DNA from: Massilia arenae
GTDB taxonomy: Bacteria; Pseudomonadota; Gammaproteobacteria; Burkholderiales; Burkholderiaceae_D
Assembly (NCBI RefSeq): GCF_008014745.1
Contig: NZ_VPFD01000023.1
Span: 1-64,000, forward strand
Direction of reading: 5' to 3'
DNA length: 64,000 bases
Under the pieces are notes generated by a model, which saw nothing but the letters and a program-made list of their open reading frames with translations, was not told the origin of the DNA and searched no databases. Each line of letters starts with the position of its first letter. Position 1 is the first letter of the stretch. Positions 58,001 through 64,000 of the stretch are shown in pieces. Both the position numbers and the translations under genes were made by a program.

Positions 58001-59279
58001 CGCGCGGCGCATAGTCGGCCAGCAGCTGGCGCTGCACCGGCGTGACCGGCAGGTACTGGGCCAGCGCCGCCAGCGCGCCGATGTCGAGCCCGCGCGCGCG
58101 CAGGGCGCCGCGTTCGGGCTGGCCATTCTTCGCCGGGCGCCAGGTTTCTTCGAGCGTGGCCGGCGGCAGCGCGCGGCCGCCCTGCACCGCCACCGAGAAA
58201 TTATCGAGACGGATCGTGTGGCCGTGGGCGCCGAAGGTCGGCTTGCCGTCGGCCCCGTTCGGCAGCAATTCCTCGCGCGCCGACAGGCGGCCGCTGACCC
58301 GCGCCAGCTGCAGCGGCGCGATGTCCTTGCCGAGCCGCGCATTGACCCCGGCCAGGGCCAGGTCGGCGGTGAAGCCGGCCAGGCGCGCCTGGTCGAAGCT
58401 GAGCCAGGCGCGCAGCGAACCGCGGCCGCGCTCGAGCTGGATCGGATAGTCGACGAAGCGTTTCCATGCGCCGAGGTCGACGTCGCGCAGGTCGGCGTAC
58501 AGCTCGCCCTTCCAGCGCAGCACGTCCGACGGCCGCTCGCCGAAGCGGTGGCGGAACTGGGCGCGCACGTCGATCGGGCTGCCCAGCGCGCGCGGCGGCG
58601 TGGCCTGCAGCGCGAAGTGGTGGGTGCCCCAGCGATTGAGCAGCGCCAGCGTCACGCCTTCCAGCGCCAGCGGCGGTGTGCCGCGCAATTCGTCGGTCCA
58701 GTCGACCCGGCCGTCGCGGATCACGATCTCGCGCTGGCGCAGCAGCCAGTCGGCGCCGCCGCCGCCGTCGGCCTTGTTGGGGTCGAGCCGGACGCCGGCG
58801 ACCTCGATCACGCCGTCCAGCCCGCGCCGCACCGCCAGCCGCGGGCCCTTGATCTCGAGCGAGGCGAAGCGCGGCTCGAAGGCAGCCACGCTCCACCAGC
58901 CCAGGGTCGCATCGACCTGCGGCAGCGCCAGCACCTGGCGCCCGTCGCGGTCGTGCAGGCGCACCTCGCTCAGTGCCAGGGCCGGCCGCATGCCGTGCCA
59001 GGACGCGGCCAGGCGCGCGATCGTGACCCGGCTGCCGAGGGCATTGCCGGCCATGCGCTCGATGTCGCCTTTATATAAGTCGATGTTCGGGAGAATGGCG
59101 TAGCGCAGCACCAGGAACAGCACGGCGAGCGCGAAATACACCAGCAGCACGAGCTTGATGGTAAAGCCGAGCACGTGGTGCGAGGCCAGGTTGGCCATGC
59201 GGTAGGCCGAACGCAGCCGCCGCCAGCGCACGGCGAGCGGCGATGCCGCAGTGGGCGCCTGCGGATCCGGGTTGTGCAT
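55080..59279 (-). CDS. yhdP: AsmA-like envelope protein YhdP
   Basis: YhdP-type proteins are very large, inner-membrane-anchored, beta-rich AsmA/VPS13-like proteins thought to carry phospholipids to the outer membrane. The protein has 1399 residues from ATG 59279 (E. coli YhdP 1266). An N-terminal transmembrane helix lies at about residues 39-62 (KLVLLVYFALAVLFLVLRYA). A DUF3971-type periplasmic body follows with KGDIERMAGNALGSRVTIARL, and the AsmA-like C-terminal part has LSLQALPRLLKLDFHDVFSEGLAFD and VYGLAVNPVIGLGGYLAQLFLRAP. No strong ribosome site marks the start; an in-frame codon at 59342 would add 21 residues. It is divergent from glnE. Confidence 0.92.
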   Translation of the reverse strand: MHNPDPQAPTAASPLAVRWRRLRSAYRMANLASHHVLGFTIKLVLLVYFALAVLFLVLRYAILPNIDLYKGDIERMAGNALGSRVTIARLAASWHGMRPALALSEVRLHDRDGRQVLALPQVDATLGWWSVAAFEPRFASLEIKGPRLAVRRGLDGVIEVAGVRLDPNKADGGGGADWLLRQREIVIRDGRVDWTDELRGTPPLALEGVTLALLNRWGTHHFALQATPPRALGSPIDVRAQFRHRFGERPSDVLRWKGELYADLRDVDLGAWKRFVDYPIQLERGRGSLRAWLSFDQARLAGFTADLALAGVNARLGKDIAPLQLARVSGRLSAREELLPNGADGKPTFGAHGHTIRLDNFSVAVQGGRALPPATLEETWRPAKNGQPERGALRARGLDIGALAALAQYLPVTPVQRQLLADYAPRGMLSDVSAEWDGRYPNVSGWRIRGDVADLALNAVAARPARNAQGGVPALPARPATPGFEHLSGHIDANERGGNVALDSQGLALFMPAWFAEPRMAFDRLAVKAGWTLEPGKQLQVEVDDLSFRQGGFSGEISGSHVLPLEPGHGPGTADFTGSLDGFAIDQIGRYLPLATPHSLHDWLVGALQGGRLRDASLRLRGDLAHFPFYAANAAERARGEFNVSGRLEGARLEYAPGHRHPDGTPLWPLAEAIDGSIAFDRARMEIHGKTLRTLGVALSNVKAVIPDLGAHENMMLEIDGQGAGPLQEFLRYVSVTPVLDWIGHFTEDTRGSGNARLGLKLRMPLSHLADTKVQGSLQLQNNDVSLFPELPTLQAAQGRIDFHDHGFGLEAIRANFLGEPVSVAGGTQRDGSTRVLLDGVLSAEGMRRTAPAPALGRLAERLSGSTHYTGSIVVREGRRTIAIDSSLAGLGVELPHPLNKVADASLPLSFVLEGAPTMAGLARDEIRVGVGPNLAARYLREKQGKGPWRVTQGGIGVNVPAPLPDEGMMVHVDSKVLNIDHWLAAGRAIAGEDEAAGAALPSPGAMAGPATAAGGADFTQYILPTVLAGRISELTIGERRVADVVVGATHTGDTWQANLHSRQASGYLTWTETKSGLGKVTARLASLTIPESAEAEVKDLLESNRGASATIPSLDIVAEQFELFDKRLGRLELRASNVRALAGREWRIDRVLLANPDGQLKANGRWLTKDGKSNTSLNFALHMDDAGKLLDRLGFPGTIGRGNGTLSGDISWAGLPYAMDIPSLSGQIEMNVESGQFLKQDPGAAKLLGVLSLQALPRLLKLDFHDVFSEGLAFDGISANAMIQRGVVRTDNLRMHGVAATVLMNGSADIANESTNLRVVVIPEFNLGTGPLVYGLAVNPVIGLGGYLAQLFLRAPVMKALTYEMQVTGPWKAPVITKIDNPAAAAAAAPVTEPAKKE

Positions 59280-59504
59280 CAAGGTGCTAATAACAAAGGC
59301 TCGCCGTAAATTTAACTCTTTAATAAAACAGGTCGCTTGCAACAGTCGCGGCGTCTACCTTACCATCGGTGCAACCCCAGGCAGCGATGGCCTGGCCATG
59401 GCCAGCAGCTCATCCCGTGCCCCTGCCATGCCCATGAAGCGGGCCATTCTACCGCATCGCAAATGACCCGCACCTTAAACCGCCCTCATCTACCAGGATC
59501 GACG

Positions 59505-62237
59505 ATGACCACAGCTTCCCCCGCCTGCGCTTCACGTTTCGTCCAGCGCTGGCTCGATGCCGCGCCGGAGCGGGCCGCCCAACTGGCCGAATTGTCATCA
59601 TTATCGCTGGGCGGCGCCGATTTCCGCGCGCTATTGGAGCGCGAACTGGGCAAGGGGCTGCCGCTGGAACGGGCCATGCGCCGCGTGCGCAACCTGCTGG
59701 TCTCGACCATCGTGGCGCGCGACCTGGGCGGCCAGGCCGACCTCGACGAGGTGGTCACGGCGATGACGGCCTTCGCCGACTTCGCGATCCAGACCCACGT
59801 CGCCGCCCTCACCGACGAGCTGGTGGCCAGCCACGGCATGCCGATGGGCGAGGAATCCGGCCGCCCCCAGCACCTGATGGTGCTGGCCATGGGCAAGCAG
59901 GGCGGTGGCGAACTCAATGTCTCGTCGGACATCGACCTGATCTTCGTCTATCCGGAAGACGGCGAGACCGCGGCCGGTCCCGGCCAGCGGCAGTTGTCGA
60001 ACCACGAGTTCTTCGTGCGCCTCGGGCGGCGCCTGAACGCGGCCCTGTCCGAGGTGATCGAGGACGGCTTCACGTTCCGGGTCGATATGGCGCTGCGTCC
60101 CAACGGCAAGTCCGGCCCGCTGGCGGCCAGCCTGGGCATGGTCGAGGAATACCTGATCGTCCAGGGCCGCGAATGGGAGCGCTATGCCTGGGTCAAGGCG
60201 CGCGCCGTCACCGGCACGCCCGACGACATCGCGGCGCTCGACGCCATCGTGCGGCCCTTCGTGTTCCGGCGCTACCTCGACTTCGGCGTGATCGACGCGA
60301 TCCGCAATATGCACGCCCAGATCCGCACCGAGGTGAAGCGCCAGGAGCGCCTGCATCCCGAGCGCAGCCACAACGTCAAGCTGGGGCGCGGCGGCATCCG
60401 CGAGATCGAGTTCCTGGCCCAGGTGTTCCAGCTGATCCGGGGCGGGCGCGATCCGGCCCTGCGCGAGCGTTCCACCCGCAAGACCCTGCTGCTGCTGGCC
60501 GAGCGCGAGCTGCTGCCGCAAGAGACGGTCCTGCGCCTGCTGCAGGCCTATGTGTTCCTGCGCAATCTCGAGCACCGGGTGCAATACCTGGAAGACGCCC
60601 AGACCCACACCCTGCCGGCCAATCCGGACGACCGGCTGGCGGTGGCGCGCATGATGGGGTGCGCGGACGAAGCCACCCTGCTGGACGAACTCGACGCGCA
60701 GCGCAGCTATGTGGCCCAGCAGTTCGACGCCATCTTCGCCGACAAGGAAAAACCCGACGACAAGCCGGATGCCCCGGCCCTGGCCGACGAACTGGACAAT
60801 ATAGACGCGCTCGCCGCCCGCCTGGCCGCGCTCGGCTTCGACGACGCCCGCACCGCCGCCAGCCGCCTGGCCGCCACCCTGCAGGGGCCGCGCCTGTCGA
60901 ACCTGCCCGACGCCAGCCGAACCAGGCTGGAAGCATTGGTGGAAGCCTCCCTGCCCCTGGTGACCACCGTGGTGGTCGAGGCCGGGATCGGCAGCCAGGC
61001 CGCCACCCTGGGCCGCCTGCTCGACCTGTTCGAGGCGATCGCGCGCCGCTCGGCCTACCTGTCGCTGCTGACCGAATACCCGCACACGCTCGAGCGCGTG
61101 ATCCGGATGATCAATGCCAGCGGCTGGGCCGCCACCTTCCTCACCCAGCACCCGATCCTGCTCGACGAACTGCTGGACGACCGCAATGCCGGCGCCGGCG
61201 ACCTCGGGCAGCTGGCCGCGCTGCTCGACGAGCACCTGGGCGAGGCGGCCGGCGATACCGAGCGCCAGCTCGACATCCTGCGCGAAGCCCACCATGCGCA
61301 GCTGTTCCGCCTGCTTGCCCTGGACCTGGGCGGGGAGCTGTCGGTGGAGCACCTGGCCGACCACCTGTCGGCCCTGGCCGACATGATCGTCGGCGCCGTG
61401 GTCAAGCATGCCTGGCGCGCGGTCAACGGCCGCCACCGCGAGGAACCGGCATTCGCCGTCATCGCCTACGGCAAGCTGGGCGGCAAAGAGCTGGGCTATG
61501 TGTCGGACCTCGACGTGATCTTCCTGTACGACGACGAGGACCAGGACGCCCCGCCCCTGTATGCGCGCCTGGCCCAGCGCTTCATCACCTGGATGACGGC
61601 GCACACCGCGGCCGGCATCCTGTTCGACGTCGACATCGCCCTGCGGCCGGATGGCGCCAGCGGCATGCTGGTGTCGTCCGTGGCCGCCTTCGAGCGCTAC
61701 CAGAACGATGCCGCCTGGCTGTGGGAGCACCAGGCCCTGACACGGGCCCGCTTCTGCGCCGGCGAGCCGGCCATCGGCGCGCGCTTCGAGGCGATCCGCG
61801 AGCAGGTGCTGCGCAAGGACCGCGCCGCGCAAGAGGCCCAGCTCAGGGAAGAAGTGGTGAACATGCGCCAGCGCATGCGCGACGCCAACGTCAACCGCAG
61901 CGAGCAGTTCGACCTCAAGCACGACGCCGGCGGCATGATCGACATCGAGTTCATCGTGCAATACCTGGTGCTGCGCCACGCCGCGCACTACCCGCAGCTG
62001 ACCGCGAACGCCGGCAATATCGCCCTGCTGCGCGTCTGCGGCGAACTGGGCCTGATCGATGCCGGCCTGGCGGCCGAGGTCGCCGACGCCTACCGCGCCA
62101 TGCGCAAGCTGCAGCACAGCGTGCGGCTGCAGGGCCAGGACAAGACCCGGGTCGAATCCGGCCTGGTGGGCGCCCATCCCGACAGCGTACGGGCGCTTTG
62201 GCAAGCCTGTTTCGGCGACTCCCACCTACCGGGATAG
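59505..62237 (+). CDS. glnE: Glutamine synthetase adenylyltransferase/adenylyl-removing enzyme GlnE
   Basis: GlnE adds and removes AMP on glutamine synthetase in response to PII and glutamine. The 910-residue protein (E. coli 946) has two nucleotidyltransferase domains. The N-terminal deadenylylation domain has GKQGGGELNVSSDIDLIFVY (from residue 130). The C-terminal adenylylation domain has YGKLGGKELGYVSDLDVIFL (from about 655). Central GlnE segments are LGRGGIREIEFLAQVFQLIRGG and NLEHRVQYLEDAQTHTLP; the C-terminal part has MIDIEFIVQYLVLRHA. I chose ATG 59505 with AGGA eight bases upstream. It is divergent from yhdP. Confidence 0.96.
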   Translation: MTTASPACASRFVQRWLDAAPERAAQLAELSSLSLGGADFRALLERELGKGLPLERAMRRVRNLLVSTIVARDLGGQADLDEVVTAMTAFADFAIQTHVAALTDELVASHGMPMGEESGRPQHLMVLAMGKQGGGELNVSSDIDLIFVYPEDGETAAGPGQRQLSNHEFFVRLGRRLNAALSEVIEDGFTFRVDMALRPNGKSGPLAASLGMVEEYLIVQGREWERYAWVKARAVTGTPDDIAALDAIVRPFVFRRYLDFGVIDAIRNMHAQIRTEVKRQERLHPERSHNVKLGRGGIREIEFLAQVFQLIRGGRDPALRERSTRKTLLLLAERELLPQETVLRLLQAYVFLRNLEHRVQYLEDAQTHTLPANPDDRLAVARMMGCADEATLLDELDAQRSYVAQQFDAIFADKEKPDDKPDAPALADELDNIDALAARLAALGFDDARTAASRLAATLQGPRLSNLPDASRTRLEALVEASLPLVTTVVVEAGIGSQAATLGRLLDLFEAIARRSAYLSLLTEYPHTLERVIRMINASGWAATFLTQHPILLDELLDDRNAGAGDLGQLAALLDEHLGEAAGDTERQLDILREAHHAQLFRLLALDLGGELSVEHLADHLSALADMIVGAVVKHAWRAVNGRHREEPAFAVIAYGKLGGKELGYVSDLDVIFLYDDEDQDAPPLYARLAQRFITWMTAHTAAGILFDVDIALRPDGASGMLVSSVAAFERYQNDAAWLWEHQALTRARFCAGEPAIGARFEAIREQVLRKDRAAQEAQLREEVVNMRQRMRDANVNRSEQFDLKHDAGGMIDIEFIVQYLVLRHAAHYPQLTANAGNIALLRVCGELGLIDAGLAAEVADAYRAMRKLQHSVRLQGQDKTRVESGLVGAHPDSVRALWQACFGDSHLPG

Positions 62238-62590
62238 GCTCTCATAGCAGCGCTTCCTTCCTCTCTCCTTCCTGTTTCGCGCACGCACCACTCCGGTGCG
62301 TGTGCGCTCTCCGCGCACCGAATTTACTCGTAAGTACACCTTTTTTGCACCATCGTTAAGCCATTGAATTTCCTGACTTTTTGGTCATTTAATTTCTTTT
62401 TGATAACTGTTGTTTTTGCCACTAATTCCAGCCTTCAACGCGTTGACACTGATCAACACGGAATGGTTTTATATAGATGTGTATGCACGACGGAAACCCC
62501 GTTATCCACGGGGCGTCCGCATGCGCACGGGTTGCACCTATTAATCATAAAAAGTCGTTCCACACCCGTGGAATGCAGGATGGAGAGCAC
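62238..62590 (+). other. Region between glnE and receptor 4
   Basis: About 350 bases without a gene. It holds a GC-rich hairpin 42 bases after glnE (GCGCACGCACC / GGTGCGTGTGCGC, about 62279-62308, no T-run), a possible terminator. An AT-rich stretch follows (62320-62420), then TTGACA at 62443-62448 with TTTATA 19 bases later, a candidate receptor 4 promoter. GTTGA/TCAAC (62442-62457) is an inverted repeat covering the -35 box and could be an operator. Confidence 0.55.
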
Positions 62591-64000
62591 ATGCAACAAC
62601 GAACGAAGATCGCATTGGCCGTCGCGCTTGCGCTGCCGGCAATGAGCGCCATCGCGCAGGAAGCACTGCAGCGCGTCGAAGTGACCGGTTCCCGCATTCG
62701 CCAGGTCGACCTCGAGACCGCACAGCCGGTCCAGGTGATGAGCCAGGAACAGATCCAGAAGAGCGGCCTGGTCACCGTCGGTGACATCATCAACAGCATG
62801 TCCTCGGCGGGCGTTCCGGCGTTCAGCAAGGGCACGGCACTCGGCGCAGGCCGCGAACAGGGCGGTCAGTTCCTCGACATGCGCAACCTCGGCTCGCAAC
62901 GCCTGCTGGTGCTGGTCGATGGCAAGCGCTGGAGCCAGTCGGTCAACGGCTATACCGACATGTCGACCATCCCGTCGGCACTGATCGAACGCGTCGAGAT
63001 CCTGAAGGACGGCGCCTCGTCGATCTACGGTTCGGACGCGATCTCGGGCGTGGTCAACATCATCCTGAAGAAATCCATGCAGGGCGGCCAGGCCAGCATC
63101 TACCACGGCCAGAACGAAAAGAATGACGGCAAGACCAAGGATTACTCGATCTCCTACGGCGCCGGCGACGACAAGGCTTCGCTGCTGTTCGGCCTGACCC
63201 ATACCGACCAGGGTCCGGTCTGGGCCAAGACCCGCGACATCACCGCCAGCACCAACGGCCCTGAGCGCGCGAACATCGGCCTGGGAACTGGCCCATGGGG
63301 CCGCATCCGCCAGGTCAGCGCGACCGGCGGTCCGACCGGCTTCGACCGCGTCATCAACCATACCGGCGGTCCCCTGGGCGATGGCGTCGGCGCCGATTCC
63401 CGCGATCCCAACAACTACCACACGTTCGCGAACAACGTAAACGACCTGTTCAACTCGACGAGCCAGATGCACTTCCTGACGCCGAGCAAGCTGACCTCGA
63501 TCTTCGTCAAGGGCGAAGTGGCGTTGCCGTGGAATATGAACTTCAAGACCACCGCGATGTATGCCGACCGCCAGTCGTCGCGTAGCGTCGCCGGTTATCC
63601 GCTGAGCTCGACCTCGCAGGCGGCCTACCCGGTCTATGTCGACAAGGGCAGCTACTACAACCCGTACGGCAACTCGGTCGCCGGCGCCGGCAACGGCCAG
63701 GACCTGTTCTTCTACCGCCGCACCATCGACGTGCCGCGCGTGACCGACAATACCAACCGCACCCTGCACATCGACGCGACGTTGGAAGGCGAATTCGCCA
63801 TCGCCAACAATCCGTGGAACTGGAGCGTCGGCTACAACCACAGCAAAGTCGAAGGCTCGGTCCGCGGCTACGGCGACCTGAACCTGCTGAACCTGAAGAA
63901 AGCCCTGGGTCCATCGTTCATGAACGCCTCGGGCGTCGTGCAGTGCGGCACCCCTGACGCGCCGATCGGCCTGGCCGCCTGCGTGCCGTTCAACATCCTG
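62591..64000 (+). CDS. TonB-dependent outer-membrane receptor 4 (cut by window end)
   Basis: The frame from ATG 62591 stays open to the last base, giving 470 residues. GGAGAGC stands just before the start. It has a signal peptide ([20 protein letters not shown], ending AIAQ), a TonB-box-like [13 protein letters not shown] and a plug with [39 protein letters not shown] and [31 protein letters not shown] in parts. The first barrel strands follow, up to a Cys loop with CVPFNIL, similar to CVPYNIW in receptor 1. The rest of the barrel lies beyond the window. Confidence 0.92.
   Translation, partial: MQQRTKIALAVALALPAMSAIAQEALQRVEVTGSRIRQVDLETAQPVQVMSQEQIQKSGLVTVGDIINSMSSAGVPAFSKGTALGAGREQGGQFLDMRNLGSQRLLVLVDGKRWSQSVNGYTDMSTIPSALIERVEILKDGASSIYGSDAISGVVNIILKKSMQGGQASIYHGQNEKNDGKTKDYSISYGAGDDKASLLFGLTHTDQGPVWAKTRDITASTNGPERANIGLGTGPWGRIRQVSATGGPTGFDRVINHTGGPLGDGVGADSRDPNNYHTFANNVNDLFNSTSQMHFLTPSKLTSIFVKGEVALPWNMNFKTTAMYADRQSSRSVAGYPLSSTSQAAYPVYVDKGSYYNPYGNSVAGAGNGQDLFFYRRTIDVPRVTDNTNRTLHIDATLEGEFAIANNPWNWSVGYNHSKVEGSVRGYGDLNLLNLKKALGPSFMNASGVVQCGTPDAPIGLAACVPFNIL

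Noticed and set aside
56097-59078. A 993-codon open frame on the + strand opposite yhdP
   Set aside because: Antisense shadow of YhdP; composition biased to Arg/Ala/Gln/His and no domain pattern.

Overview
The window is a high-GC betaproteobacterial chromosome segment. The housekeeping order scpB-rluB-rimP-nusA-infB-rbfA-truB-typA, the block glnE / yhdP-nitrilase-tldD, a flagellar locus and several large TonB-dependent receptors together suggest Burkholderiales, most likely an Oxalobacteraceae member of the Massilia kind. That placement is an inference from gene order and protein style; no rRNA or tRNA gene is present to confirm it.

Layout. (1) 1-23765 is a flagellar locus, all on + except flgA: fliF(end)-G-H-I-J, fliD-S-T-K-L-A, motA-motB, flgM-flgN, a free-standing glucosaminidase, flgA (-), flgB-C-D-E-F-G-H-I-J-K-L, an unrecognised gene and a second fliD-like gene. 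The run fliD-S-T-K-L-A-motA-motB, with the sigma factor and stator at its end, is the order of lateral (Flag-2/laf) systems rather than polar ones. No flagellin, fliM/N, export-gate gene or master regulator is visible, so they must lie outside the window. (2) 23779-38080 is a minus-strand housekeeping stretch: typA, truB, rbfA, infB, nusA, rimP, rluB, scpB, glk and a DedA-rhodanese fusion. (3) 38172-41841 (-) is a peptide-type ABC importer (two permeases and a double ATPase) without a binding-protein gene. (4) 42374-64000 holds four TonB-dependent receptors, the last cut by the window end, interleaved with aroG, tldD, a nitrilase-family amidase, yhdP and glnE.

Regulatory elements that can be read directly include a phenylalanine-rich leader peptide plus terminator in front of aroG (a textbook attenuator layout), a promoter and leader terminator in front of rimP-nusA, shared bidirectional terminators between fliD2/typA and between the first receptor/aroG, and intrinsic terminators after infB and tldD. 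Points most worth following are the aroG attenuator, the lateral-type flagellar locus with its split FlgJ, EF-hand-like loop in FliD and unknown gene between flgL and fliD2, and the receptor pair sitting between aroG and tldD. No CRISPR array, insertion sequence, prophage, rRNA or tRNA was seen.
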